Source: UBA1783 sp033808805 (GTDB lineage Bacteria; Bacillota_I; Bacilli_A; Erysipelotrichales; Erysipelotrichaceae). From it: 64,000 nucleotides of DNA. Made by a program: the position numbers and the translations under genes. Numbering within the stretch: position 1 is the stretch's first letter; every line of letters begins with the position of its first letter. Shown here piece after piece: positions 23,459 to 32,602 of the stretch. The stretch lies in contig JAPXMY010000001.1 of the NCBI GenBank assembly GCA_033808805.1, forward strand, positions 62,001-126,000, read 5' to 3'. The notes beneath the pieces were generated by a model. That model did not search any database. It worked only from the letters and a program-made list of their open reading frames with translations, and was not told the origin of the DNA.

Positions 23459-24598
23459 CTATAAATGGAAGTTTTCTTTTAAATATAAATAAACACGCTC
23501 ACAAAAAGAAGCATCATATTTTTGAAATCTCTTTTTGGCTATCTGTCTTTTCTCTTTGGTGAAATCATTACCATTGGCAATATCTAAAACAAACTGCAAC
23601 AATTGTTGGAAGTTATTGATATATTGACCAATAATATTATTTTCTAAATCATCATAAAAGATACTGTTAACTCTCTTATATTCATCGATATCATCAGTCG
23701 TTAATCCTATTGGATTATCGGTTAATAAATAATCATAATAGACTGAAGAATAGTCGGTAATCATAGCATCAGTTGCTGACAGTAAATGATACAGTTTGAT
23801 TCCCTTATTTTTTAAGAAATCATCATTGGCAAATATTAGATTTTTCATTTTAACTTCTGTAAGAAAAGAAGTATCCTGAACTGGATGTAATCTTAATAAA
23901 AGAAGGATATCATTTTCAACCAGAACCTTTTCCAGCTGTTTCAATTCAGCAGCATTATTAATACAAGGCAAACCAAACTTAGAGGTTACCTCTAGCGATT
24001 CAATCCTTTTATCTTCATGCTGACGATAAGTTGGCATCCAGACAATAACCTTTTTGTCTTTAAACTCCTCAATATCATACTTCTGACATATCAAATCGTT
24101 CCTTGGCAAGCCTAAACTCAGTATCTGATTATCTTTAGCTTTACATACATTAGTAAAATATTCTCTAAATTCATCAGAAGCTATTAAAATACCATCAACT
24201 TCACCTAATTGTTCAGAATATTCTTTTCGATACTTAAGCGGCATACCATGCCCTAAATGAATTCTAATCTGATTTTTCCTTTTTTTATAAATGTATATAT
24301 TGCTATCAATAATATATTTTGCGGTATTCAATATGTAGGCAACTTTAATTTTGGTAAAAATATTACTATCATATCTTAAGTAATAATAAACATTGTTCTC
24401 CCTTGGATAATCAGCAGGATTATCTTTTAACAAAATCCAAACAATCTTATATTTTTCATTAACCTTTTTTTCTAAAAAATAACGAAACAATGCTTCTGCA
24501 CTATCGCTGACATCAGGATGACTTTCAAATATTATTGTATCTGTCAGAGGAAATAAGGAAAATATGCTGTCAATTAACTTTTTTATCAGTTCCTTCAT
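23459..24598 (-). CDS. CDP-glycerol glycerophosphotransferase-family protein
   Basis: 379 residues. It starts with the TagB/TagF-like DTIIFESHPDVSDSAEALFRYF, has LGHGMPLKY near 118 and ends with the donor-binding ATDAMITDYSSVYYDYLLTDNPIG (about 287-310). Such enzymes add glycerol or ribitol phosphate to surface polymers from CDP-polyols. With LicD and the phosphodiester glycosidase it points to a phosphodiester-rich, teichoic-acid-like or decorated capsular polymer. The gap to the sirtuin is 6 bases. Confidence 0.87.
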   Translation of the reverse strand: MKELIKKLIDSIFSLFPLTDTIIFESHPDVSDSAEALFRYFLEKKVNEKYKIVWILLKDNPADYPRENNVYYYLRYDSNIFTKIKVAYILNTAKYIIDSNIYIYKKRKNQIRIHLGHGMPLKYRKEYSEQLGEVDGILIASDEFREYFTNVCKAKDNQILSLGLPRNDLICQKYDIEEFKDKKVIVWMPTYRQHEDKRIESLEVTSKFGLPCINNAAELKQLEKVLVENDILLLLRLHPVQDTSFLTEVKMKNLIFANDDFLKNKGIKLYHLLSATDAMITDYSSVYYDYLLTDNPIGLTTDDIDEYKRVNSIFYDDLENNIIGQYINNFQQLLQFVLDIANGNDFTKEKRQIAKKRFQKYDASFCERVYLYLKENFHL

Positions 24599-24604
24599 CT
24601 TTTA

Positions 24605-25336
24605 TTAACCCTTCCTTCCAACAGTGATTTCTTTGAATACTTCACCAACTTTTTCTTTTATAACTAAATCTGCTCTTGAATCCTGTGAGGTAGCAGACAG
24701 GTTAATAACTACTAAATATTTGCCTCTAAAATAATTGATTAAACCTGCTGCTGGATAAACTACTAAAGATGTTCCAGCAATAACCATACAGTCAGCTTTT
24801 CTGATTGCCCCAATAGCACCATATATAGTATTATCATCCAAACCTTCTTCATATAAAACAACATCAGGCTTAATAGTTGCTCCACAATCACAAAGTGGTA
24901 TTTCATCACTGTTTATTACATAATTCAAATCATAAAACTTATGACATCCTGTGCAATAATTGCGATGAATTGAACCATGTAATTCATAAACATTTCTACT
25001 TCCTGCTGCCTGATGTAAACCATCGATATTTTGAGTAATAACTCCGATGGCTTTACCGGCTTTTTCAAATTCTGCCATTTTAATATGCGCCATATTAGGT
25101 TTGGCATCAGGGAAAATCATTCTATCTTTATAAAAACGATAAAACTCCTGTGGATCATAATTATAAAAAGACAGAGAAATTATTCTTTCAGGAGAATACT
25201 TATATTTTAAATTATACAGACCATCAACACTTCGAAAATCAGGAATTCCGCTTTCAGTTGAAACTCCTGCCCCAGTGAAAAATACAATGTTGTTTGATTC
25301 ATCTAAAATCTTCTGAAGTGTTGCTATTTTGTTCAT
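24605..25336 (-). CDS. NAD-dependent protein deacylase (sirtuin)
   Basis: 243 residues, full sirtuin: FFTGAGVSTESGIPDFRS (19-36), TQNIDGLH (101-108), catalytic H120 in ELHGS, zinc ligands C128, C131, C149, C151. It removes acyl groups from lysine using NAD. Its place is unusual: it lies 1 base from the phosphodiester glycosidase gene and 6 bases from the CDP-glycerol transferase gene, inside a polysaccharide operon. Whether it controls the acylation of these enzymes or just travels with them is not known. Confidence 0.93.
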   Translation of the reverse strand: MNKIATLQKILDESNNIVFFTGAGVSTESGIPDFRSVDGLYNLKYKYSPERIISLSFYNYDPQEFYRFYKDRMIFPDAKPNMAHIKMAEFEKAGKAIGVITQNIDGLHQAAGSRNVYELHGSIHRNYCTGCHKFYDLNYVINSDEIPLCDCGATIKPDVVLYEEGLDDNTIYGAIGAIRKADCMVIAGTSLVVYPAAGLINYFRGKYLVVINLSATSQDSRADLVIKEKVGEVFKEITVGRKG

Positions 25337-25337
25337 A

Positions 25338-26426
25338 TTAATATACTACCAAAGCATCAAGAACATTTCTTTCTCCTGCCCCTTGATATGAAACTGGTTT
25401 ATTCAACAATTTACCATTTTCTGCCATTGCTGAAGAACCTCCACCATCAAGGTTGCAGGCATTATACGCTCCATAGCGCATCATTATTTCTACTAAATCG
25501 GCAAAGCTGGCACCTAAAGAACCTTCACCACCTCTGCCATTGATAACCAGCATTAAAACAATGCCATCTTTTCTTTGGCCGATACAGGTTCTTGGATGTA
25601 ATCCGCCTCCACCATCACCAGTATAGGTAGAAGGTACTCCATTAACTACCAGGAAAGGTCCAAACTCAATACCCCAACTCATTCCAGCTTCTGCTGCCCT
25701 GTTGGCAGTAGAATTCATCAGCATCAGTACGCCATCTTCATTCATACCGACCATTGGAGCATTTCTACCTGAATCATAGTAAACTTCACCGTTGACAATC
25801 AGGCTGCGTGCTGGCCATTTCTCATAAGTAATCTGATTTACATAATATCCACTGGCATTGGTGGCAATTACCGCATTTGTCTGTCTGGCTAATTCAGTTA
25901 CAGTATTACCATATCTGCTTTTTGATAAATATAGATGAATTCTTTTCGGATCATATATTACCGCCAGATATCCAGTATATGTTCCTTCATCTATTCTTAT
26001 AACTTTATATAAGTCATTACCTTCGTTCTTTTTCAAAACTGCTTCTTCATATTCGTTAGCATAGATCACCTTATCTGAATAATCGACAAAGACAATATCA
26101 TCCACATTTGAGTTTTCTCCAGCAGCTGTAAAGGTATATTTGTTCGCAACTTCTTGAGCATATTCTTCTGAATACAATACGTAAGCCAGATATTTATGAG
26201 TATTGGTACCCAAAGCTGTTTGAATAAACAAATCCCTGACTTTATCATATGGCCCATAGGCGATAAAAAAGCAGATTAAAGCACAGACATCCACAAAGAT
26301 TAAAAAATATGTGTACCAGCTTAGTTTCTTCTTTTTTCTATTTCTAATAAAAACTTTCTGAATCTGATCAGTGTCAGTAACTTCTTCCAAATCCTTTATT
26401 AGTTTTTGTTCACTACTTTTACTCAT
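25338..26426 (-). CDS. Membrane-anchored phosphodiester glycosidase (NAGPA family)
   Basis: 362 residues. A cytoplasmic N-terminus and one helix (about 38-58) anchor an outside domain with the NAGPA signatures NASGYYVN, HPRTCIGQRKDGIVLMLVINGR and CNLDGGGSSAM. Members cleave sugar-1-phosphate diesters, for example uncovering phosphodiester-linked sugars. In this operon it could trim or remodel the glycerol-phosphate or phosphocholine polymer outside the cell. The start overlaps the end of the next upstream gene by 8 bases, with GGAGG before ATG. Confidence 0.87.
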   Translation of the reverse strand: MSKSSEQKLIKDLEEVTDTDQIQKVFIRNRKKKKLSWYTYFLIFVDVCALICFFIAYGPYDKVRDLFIQTALGTNTHKYLAYVLYSEEYAQEVANKYTFTAAGENSNVDDIVFVDYSDKVIYANEYEEAVLKKNEGNDLYKVIRIDEGTYTGYLAVIYDPKRIHLYLSKSRYGNTVTELARQTNAVIATNASGYYVNQITYEKWPARSLIVNGEVYYDSGRNAPMVGMNEDGVLMLMNSTANRAAEAGMSWGIEFGPFLVVNGVPSTYTGDGGGGLHPRTCIGQRKDGIVLMLVINGRGGEGSLGASFADLVEIMMRYGAYNACNLDGGGSSAMAENGKLLNKPVSYQGAGERNVLDALVVY

Positions 26427-27792
26427 TACTAATTACCTCCAACACAAATGGATCAGCTTCAGTTCCTGTTCCTGAAGTTATCATAATCTGCCCATTTAAA
26501 CAGATTACCGGCTTGATATTAGCTGTTTCCTTAACATTGACGTATTTAATTAAATTTTCGTTGATTACACAGACCAGCTCATCAGATTGAGTGCCGTTAT
26601 TTGATATATATATATTTTCATTACCCTTTAAATGCTTATAGCTGATGTTTGGAATTGATACATAGCATTCTACTACATTATCATAACAGCTTTCTCTATA
26701 ATCGTATTCTCCGATATATGGAAAAGTGCCATAACTCCAAGTTTTAAGCACCAGATATTTCTGATAGCTTTCTAACTCTTCAATAAATTCACTATTTAAA
26801 TATTGGCCTAGACCACTGTTCAGATTGAGATAGTTTTTAGAACCAAAACTGACAGCATAATCTTCACCATCCTTTTGAATTACACCAGACAGTATTAGAA
26901 TTACATTTCTATTCTCATCAATTGATTCTACCTGCCACTTCATATCAGAATATTGAATGTAAGAGCCAACAGGAGCATCAAGCGCCTTTTCAAGTTCGGT
27001 TTCTAACAATATAAATGGACTTTCTTTAGTTCCATCACCTGTTCTAGCGATTGTCGAACTGCTTAATGTTAAAACCGGTCTGACACCTATGGTCAGTGAG
27101 TCTGAGTAGGAAATACCTACCGCCCCTTCTTCATTGATAAGATAATACTTGTTTTCACTGTTTCTGTTAGCCAGCCAAAAACTTTCACCATTATTTAAGT
27201 AAGATTTTTGGCCTCCAGCTGCCATATATTCTTTTAACGATAATAAACCAAATTTGTTAGGATCTGGATTTTCGTTACATATGTGATCATCAAAACTATC
27301 AAACTGACAGACACAACTGGCATTTTCTACTAAAAAACTGGCATTTTTAATAATCTTTTCATAAATCCCTGTGTTTTCCATTTCTGATTGATTCAGCCAG
27401 TAAGAAACAGATGTATTATAAAATACATCTTTTTCAAATAAAGGCATAACCGTTATTGCTTCTTCAGCAATTATCTTGATGTTTTTATTGACATCTATTG
27501 ACATTATACGGTACAAATTACCCGAAACAGAAATATAGTTATTACTGACATTTCCCACATAGGTATATGTGCCATCCTCATTTTCCATCAGTCTGTCAGT
27601 AGAAGTATAATCTATTCTATCTACCAGAACTGTTGACAAAAATGAATAGCTGGCATTGTTATAAATGGTATAAACCTTATGTTTAAAATATATTAATCGT
27701 CCCATATAAAAAGCTAGAATACCAACTATCAGTATCGTGTTTACTATTTGGAAACCCTTTTCCTTTGTAATCTTTACCCTCTTTTTTGCCAT
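26419..27792 (-). CDS. Membrane-anchored extracellular protein with two repeated domains
   Basis: 457 residues from ATG 27792 (AAAAGGA before it; a TTG-like start 19 codons upstream is unlikely). One membrane helix at about 15-35. The outside part is a tandem repeat: each half carries a yrImsIDxNrNIkii-like segment and a closing motif (VRPVLTLSSSTI...GDGTKESPFIL near 260; IKPVICLNGQIMI...GTGTEADPFVLE at the end). This resembles DUF6273-type extracellular domains seen beside S-layer or capsule genes; identification is tentative. First gene of the polysaccharide operon. Function unknown. Confidence 0.65.
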   Translation of the reverse strand: MAKKRVKITKEKGFQIVNTILIVGILAFYMGRLIYFKHKVYTIYNNASYSFLSTVLVDRIDYTSTDRLMENEDGTYTYVGNVSNNYISVSGNLYRIMSIDVNKNIKIIAEEAITVMPLFEKDVFYNTSVSYWLNQSEMENTGIYEKIIKNASFLVENASCVCQFDSFDDHICNENPDPNKFGLLSLKEYMAAGGQKSYLNNGESFWLANRNSENKYYLINEEGAVGISYSDSLTIGVRPVLTLSSSTIARTGDGTKESPFILLETELEKALDAPVGSYIQYSDMKWQVESIDENRNVILILSGVIQKDGEDYAVSFGSKNYLNLNSGLGQYLNSEFIEELESYQKYLVLKTWSYGTFPYIGEYDYRESCYDNVVECYVSIPNISYKHLKGNENIYISNNGTQSDELVCVINENLIKYVNVKETANIKPVICLNGQIMITSGTGTEADPFVLEVISNE

Positions 27793-27830
27793 AATAAAAT
27801 TCCTTTTATATCCTAAGAAATAATAACATA

Positions 27831-27854
27831 AATAAAAGAGTGTTTCCACTCTTT
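27831..27854 (-). terminator. Terminator downstream of deoD
   Basis: On the minus strand AAAGAGTG-GAAA-CACTCTTT is followed by TATTTATG. It separates deoD from the polysaccharide operon. Confidence 0.7.
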
Positions 27855-27857
27855 ACT

Positions 27858-27929
27858 TTACTTCACATCACATCCCATAGATTTAATAATCTCAGGATAT
27901 CCTAAAGTAATGCTACCGCTGACATAGTC
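27858..27929 (-). pseudogene. Possible C-terminal gene remnant
   Basis: Between deoD and its terminator, one minus-strand frame reads for 23 codons (DYVSGSITLGYPEIIKSMGC, then DVK and stop) and is closed upstream by a stop. The composition looks protein-like, as if it were the tail of a decayed gene. No start, no ribosome site and no family recognised. Confidence 0.25.
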
Positions 27930-27990
27930 TTAACGGCTTATTTCCTTACTCTACACTGGTTGTTTTTCAATTTGAATATCAATATCATTG

Positions 27991-28716
27991 CTACTGATAA
28001 TTTTCAGCCAATCCTAAAGCAATCTCCATCATTCTGGTAAATGAGTTTTGCCTTTCTTCAGCTGTTGTCAACTCATGAGTAACAATATTATCTGATACAG
28101 TCAGCAAACATGCTGCTTTTTTGCCCAAATGATTGGCATTGGCAAATAAAGCAAATGATTCCATTTCAGCGCAGATACAATTGTAGTCATTTACCGCTTT
28201 ATTGAAATTAGCTTCAGCAACATTTTCACCATAGTAGAAATTGTCACTTGAATTAATTCTTCCTTCAATCATATGATATCCCAATTTTTTTGCCGATTCT
28301 TCAAGTTCAGCATTTAATTCTGCATTTGGATAAATGATTTTATCTTCATATCCACAGAACTGTTTAGCATATGTTGATTCAGAATACGCACTATCACCTA
28401 AAATAACTTCGTATAAATCAATATCCGCTTTCATAGCACCAGTAGAACCAATACGGATAATTGCTTCTACGCCATAGAAAGAAAACAATTCATACGAATA
28501 GATGCCAATTGAAGGCATTCCCATACCAGAACCCATAACTGAAACTCTATTTCCCTTGTAGGTTCCAGTAAAGCCTAACATACCTCTGATACCATTGAAT
28601 TGAACAACATCTTCCAGATATGTTTCAGCTACAACTTTTGCTCTCAATGGATCTCCTGGCATCAAGACCAATTTAGCGACATCGCCCATATTTGCACTAA
28701 TATGCGGTGTACTCAT
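27991..28716 (-). CDS. deoD: Purine-nucleoside phosphorylase
   Basis: 241 residues, hexameric NP-I family: MPGDPLRAKVVAE near 19-31 (phosphate site), RIGSTGAM near 87, and the purine-pocket EMESFALFANA near 180. Cleaves purine (deoxy)nucleosides with phosphate to free base and (deoxy)ribose 1-phosphate. ATG 28716 has AAGGAGG. Single gene; no phosphopentomutase beside it. Confidence 0.95.
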   Translation of the reverse strand: MSTPHISANMGDVAKLVLMPGDPLRAKVVAETYLEDVVQFNGIRGMLGFTGTYKGNRVSVMGSGMGMPSIGIYSYELFSFYGVEAIIRIGSTGAMKADIDLYEVILGDSAYSESTYAKQFCGYEDKIIYPNAELNAELEESAKKLGYHMIEGRINSSDNFYYGENVAEANFNKAVNDYNCICAEMESFALFANANHLGKKAACLLTVSDNIVTHELTTAEERQNSFTRMMEIALGLAENYQ

Positions 28717-28804
28717 TTTTAAATCCTCCTTAATGAATATATTTTAAAATTAATTTACTTCTTTCAAATATTTTATCAAATATATATTGCGGTTTTCAAT
28801 TGTC

Positions 28805-30163
28805 TTAACTCTTTTCAGACTTCTTTTTTTCTGGTTTAGGTTTATTTTTAGCTTCGATTCTAAAAATGACACCTTTTTCAAGATTTTCAGCTACAATTGA
28901 AAAATCATAGGCATTGCAGACCTTATAACAGATACTTAATCCCAGACCAAATTTTCCTTTATCACCCTTTTCAAAAGGTTTGAAAAGCGTATTTACTCTT
29001 TCTGTTGACATTGGTGGACCATCGTTGGCAACAGAAAGATAATACGGCTCTAATACTACTGTTATATTACTTTCTGCATACCTTAAAGCATTATCTAACA
29101 GATTGGATAAAACAACGCGCCAGCTCTCCTCATCACCCTTAAAGGTAGCTGGACTTAGATTTTTAATAACTGTAAGTTCTGGTCTGATCATCTTGAATGA
29201 AACTAACACATCGTTGATTAAATTATACATATCAGTTGTTTTATCAGTTTCTTTTTCCTGATCCATGACATAATCCAGGCGATTTAAGAATAATAGACTA
29301 TAAACCTTTTTTTCTAACCTGTCAGCATTTTCAACAATTACATCAACACTCTTTTCCAAAGTGTCATATGGATAAATACCATCCTTGATACTTTCAGCAT
29401 AAGATTTGATTGTCGCAATTGGGGTTTTCAAATCATGAGAAATATTTTGAATCATCTCTTCTTTTGTTTCTTCCTGACGCTTGATTTCTTTATGCATGCC
29501 AACCAGAGCAGCAGCCAGATCACCTAACTCATCTTTTCTTTCAATATTTAAGACTGCCTTATCATCGCCCTGCCTTATTTTGGCAATATAGTTCTGCATC
29601 TGTAAAAGCGGAGCAATAATAGTAGCCACCCAGATTGTCAACAAGATAAAGATAACGCTAAAGACTATTGCACTGGTATTAGAAACATTGCTTAGAAGAT
29701 CATTTTCAATCGCTTTACCATAAGCTTCACCAATGATAGAAATTACCTCATATGGTCCTTCTACATTGGAATAGTAATAATAATACTCTTTACCATTTAC
29801 TTCAAAACTGCTTTCTATCCAGCCGGTATCGTTTTCTGAGGCAATTTCATTTACTTTACTTACAAAGTTATCTGTCAATCTGCCACCATAGTACTTGATA
29901 CATTTATCATCAGAATAGACAAAATGAATAACATCAGCATCATAGGCCAAATCAGAAAACCCACTTTCATCATTCAGTGTCTTAACCAGGCTTTCCTGTG
30001 ATCGATGTAAAAGTGACATAACCTGATTTACCACAAAATCATCGATATTACCTCTTAAATAAACCGAAAAGAAAAAGATCAGCACTACACCAAAAGTCAC
30101 AATAATGATGCTGACCTGTTGAAATAATGATACATCTGTTATTGATTTTAAAAATCTTCTCAT
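28805..30163 (-). CDS. Two-component sensor histidine kinase
   Basis: 452 residues. Helix 1 (15-33), outside sensor domain (about 34-158), helix 2 (163-183), HAMP (about 187-235), the phospho-acceptor H243 in NISHDLKTPIATI, then the HATPase with SNLLDNALRYAE, VANDGPPM and KFGLGLSICYKV. It overlaps the response regulator stop, so the two are co-translated. The stimulus is unknown. The C-terminal end is a Lys-rich tail. Confidence 0.93.
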   Translation of the reverse strand: MRRFLKSITDVSLFQQVSIIIVTFGVVLIFFFSVYLRGNIDDFVVNQVMSLLHRSQESLVKTLNDESGFSDLAYDADVIHFVYSDDKCIKYYGGRLTDNFVSKVNEIASENDTGWIESSFEVNGKEYYYYYSNVEGPYEVISIIGEAYGKAIENDLLSNVSNTSAIVFSVIFILLTIWVATIIAPLLQMQNYIAKIRQGDDKAVLNIERKDELGDLAAALVGMHKEIKRQEETKEEMIQNISHDLKTPIATIKSYAESIKDGIYPYDTLEKSVDVIVENADRLEKKVYSLLFLNRLDYVMDQEKETDKTTDMYNLINDVLVSFKMIRPELTVIKNLSPATFKGDEESWRVVLSNLLDNALRYAESNITVVLEPYYLSVANDGPPMSTERVNTLFKPFEKGDKGKFGLGLSICYKVCNAYDFSIVAENLEKGVIFRIEAKNKPKPEKKKSEKS

Positions 30164-30819
30164 TATCCTAATTTATAACCATAACCATGTAAGGTATTAA
30201 TATTAAGTTTAGGCATTTTCTTTCTTAATCTTCTCAGGGTATCATCAACAACCCTGTCTGAACCATAATACCCTTCTCCCCAGACAGCTGTAATAATACT
30301 TTCTCTGGATAAAGCAACACCTTTTTTATGAACAAACAGCATTAACAGATCAAATTCTTTCGTTGTCAGGTCAATAACTGTTTCCCCATCGCTGATAGTT
30401 CTTTGAGTTTCATTGATCGTATAGCCATCAATAATAAACCTTTCTTCCTGACGATAAAATCTCTGCATTATTTTATTGACTCTTAAAACAACTTCTTTCA
30501 TATTAAAAGGTTTGGTAATGTAGTCATCACTGCCCTTTTCAAGTCCAATAATTCTATCAAATTCCTTATCTCTGGCACTGATAAAAATCATCGGCACATC
30601 ATCCCTGAGGTTTTTGATTGCTTCAAATAAATCGAACCCACTTTTTTCATCCAGCATTATATCCAATAGCCATAAATCAATTTCTTTATCACCAGCATGT
30701 TGTAAAGCTGATTCATATGTATAAAAAGATTTGACCAGATATCCTTCTTTTTCCAGGTATCTTTTCATCAATTCATTCAAATCTTTTTCATCATCGACGA
30801 TTGCGACCGTTCTTTTCAT
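30163..30819 (-). CDS. OmpR-family response regulator
   Basis: 218 residues: receiver with acidic pocket D9/D10, phospho-acceptor D53 (LLDIML), SARD and the TKPF lysine, then an OmpR-type winged helix (about 125-218: TKEFDLLMLFVHKKGVALSRESI, VVDDTLRRLRKKM). The partner kinase follows directly. The promoter contains a 21-base element repeated perfectly upstream of the DUF4349 gene, so both are probably regulated together, perhaps by this protein itself. Confidence 0.94.
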   Translation of the reverse strand: MKRTVAIVDDEKDLNELMKRYLEKEGYLVKSFYTYESALQHAGDKEIDLWLLDIMLDEKSGFDLFEAIKNLRDDVPMIFISARDKEFDRIIGLEKGSDDYITKPFNMKEVVLRVNKIMQRFYRQEERFIIDGYTINETQRTISDGETVIDLTTKEFDLLMLFVHKKGVALSRESIITAVWGEGYYGSDRVVDDTLRRLRKKMPKLNINTLHGYGYKLG

Positions 30820-30833
30820 TTACATCACCTACT

Positions 30834-30854
30834 TAAGAATATTGTAACATAAAA
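30834..30854 (-). repeat. 21-bp promoter element, copy 1 (two-component operon)
   Basis: The sequence 30834-30854 is identical to 32036-32056. Read on the minus strand it holds a TACAAT -10 followed by ATTCTTA, with TTAACT 18 bases further upstream as the -35. Confidence 0.7.
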
Positions 30855-30910
30855 CATCCTTGTTAGTTAATCTTATAAATACCACTGAAAATGATTTCCC
30901 CCCCCATAAT

Positions 30911-30940
30911 AAAAACTGCTGTCGAAATTATCGACAGCAG
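30911..30940 (-). terminator. Terminator of the DUF4349 gene
   Basis: CTGCTGTCGA/TCGACAGCAG, a perfect 10-bp stem, followed on the minus strand by TTTTTATT. Confidence 0.88.
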
Positions 30941-30951
30941 AAGCATCTTTA

Positions 30952-31857
30952 TCACTCTTTTTCAATTATATCTGTTTTTTCTTCTTTAGCTTTCTTTTCC
31001 TTCTTTGGTGCATTTTTTCTTTTCTTGATAACAAAGTAAACCAGTCCACCAACCGGTAACCAGATAGGAACACCTGCAATAACCAGAATTACTGCATATT
31101 GAATAATAGAAACCAGTGCACTGGTACTTCTTACGATTCCCGATTTCAAATAATAAAGGAAATCTTCAAAACTTAAAGCACTGAATTCAATTTCCTGTGA
31201 AGTCTGAATTACATCCTCATACTCTGAAATATCTAATCTAATAGTAGAATAAGCAATTAAAGAATCCCATAATTTAAACTGACCTTTCAGTATTTCAATT
31301 TCAGTAGTTGTCCTGTTGATTTCATATTGAATTCTTAACATTTCTTCTACATTTGCGGCCTTATCAAAAAATTCCTGATATTTGGCTAATTCTTTTTCCA
31401 ATTGTTTCAATCTGATGTCAGAATCATAATATTCATTAGTAATGTCCTTGGTAGTGATATTAAGATATTTAACATCTTCACTTTCATTCAGTTTATCCAG
31501 ATAAGCGTCTAGATTGTCAGCAGGAATTTTAAACTCTACTGTAATTGTAGTGTAATAATTTCCTTCATTTCGACTGATATCTGTCTGATAACCGCCAAAT
31601 TCTTTAGCAAGATCAAGAACGTTCTGATAAGAATCATTTACATTCTTTGTCTTGATAGTAGCTGAACCATTTTTAATTAACTTTAATTCTTCATTAATTG
31701 GTTTTTTGGCTGTCTCTTCATCTGTTGGACCATTAATTCCACTATACTCATATTCCTTGTTAGCATAGCCGCTATCAATTTCCCTTGATGGGTCTGATTT
31801 ACTGCAACCGGCAATCAATAGAACCAGCACTATAATAATCCATAACTTTTTCTTCAT
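30952..31857 (-). CDS. DUF4349 lipoprotein
   Basis: 301 residues from ATG 31857 (CGAGGAG before it; ATG 31887 has none). Lipobox IAGC near residue 18, then the DUF4349 domain: IKNGSATIKTKNVNDSY, VEFKIPADNLDAYLDKL, a coiled coil at about 150-195, and a C-terminal membrane helix (about 245-275) with a Lys-rich cytoplasmic tail. So the protein is anchored at both ends. DUF4349 proteins are often found with envelope-stress regulators. The promoter shares a 21-bp element with the adjacent two-component operon. Confidence 0.85.
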   Translation of the reverse strand: MKKKLWIIIVLVLLIAGCSKSDPSREIDSGYANKEYEYSGINGPTDEETAKKPINEELKLIKNGSATIKTKNVNDSYQNVLDLAKEFGGYQTDISRNEGNYYTTITVEFKIPADNLDAYLDKLNESEDVKYLNITTKDITNEYYDSDIRLKQLEKELAKYQEFFDKAANVEEMLRIQYEINRTTTEIEILKGQFKLWDSLIAYSTIRLDISEYEDVIQTSQEIEFSALSFEDFLYYLKSGIVRSTSALVSIIQYAVILVIAGVPIWLPVGGLVYFVIKKRKNAPKKEKKAKEEKTDIIEKE

Positions 31858-32022
31858 TTTTTTCTCCTCGTTTACCTCTTCTGGCATTTAAATATTTCAA
31901 TTATCTTTTGCTGTTTGTTACACAGCTTTCAATGATGATAAAAATTATGGGAAACTATTTATTTTCAGGTCAAATAAATACTCCCATTTTTCATCATCGA
32001 TATTAAAATTATTCCCTTCTTA

Positions 32023-32056
32023 TACAATATCCACCTAAGAATATTGTAACATAAAA
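32023..32056 (-). promoter_or_regulatory. DUF4349 promoter with 21-bp shared element and inverted repeat
   Basis: 32036-32056 is the second perfect copy of the 21-bp element (TACAAT -10 on the minus strand; TTGACT about 19 bases upstream). Just downstream, TACAATAT (32023-32030) and ATATTGTA (32041-32048) form an inverted repeat with a 10-base spacer that overlaps the -10. The leader to ATG 31857 would be about 170 bases long. Confidence 0.6.
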
Positions 32057-32058
32057 GC

Positions 32059-32592
32059 CTATTGATTAGTCAATTGTTCTAAATATTGTTGAAAATGATT
32101 TTCTACATATTGACGATTAAAAGGTTTGATCTGTTTTTCAACATCTTCCATTATTCTGTGCATTTCTTTTTTAATTATAAAATCTATTTCTTCTGGATAA
32201 CTCATCGATTCAGAATGCCTTGCATACTCATCCTCATCCAGGATCATTATCGTATTATCAGAAAAAATCTTAAAATCTAGATCATAATCAATGTATTTCA
32301 CTGCTTCTCCATCATACAAAACCGGTGAAGCCAGATTACAATAGTAATAAATACCATCACTTCTGATCATGGCCATGACATTAAACCATCTGTCAGTATA
32401 AAAATATCCTATGGCAGGCTCTCTAGTAAACCATTTCCTGCCATCTTTTTCAATTACCCAGGTTTTATTAGTGACAATTACATAATGCCTTTCATCACTT
32501 TCCAAAACAAAACCCTGATCCCATGTTCGATTTAAAGAACCGTCATGTTTAAAAGACTGAATATAAACTGAAGAATTTTTTTCTGGATACAT
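32059..32592 (-). CDS. DUF402 nucleoside tri-/diphosphate phosphatase (NtdP-like)
   Basis: 177 residues. The DUF402 barrel is visible: LNRTWDQGFVL, IGYFYTDRWFNVMAMIR, YYYCNLASPV and YDLDFKIFSDNTIMILDEDEYARH, whose Asp/Glu cluster binds the metals. The Ntdp family hydrolyses nucleoside tri- and diphosphates in Bacillus and Staphylococcus. The length matches YgaC. It sits 10 bases after thiT and may be cotranscribed under the TPP riboswitch; why is unclear. Confidence 0.85.
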   Translation of the reverse strand: MYPEKNSSVYIQSFKHDGSLNRTWDQGFVLESDERHYVIVTNKTWVIEKDGRKWFTREPAIGYFYTDRWFNVMAMIRSDGIYYYCNLASPVLYDGEAVKYIDYDLDFKIFSDNTIMILDEDEYARHSESMSYPEEIDFIIKKEMHRIMEDVEKQIKPFNRQYVENHFQQYLEQLTNQ

Positions 32593-32602
32593 CTTTTCCT
32601 TT

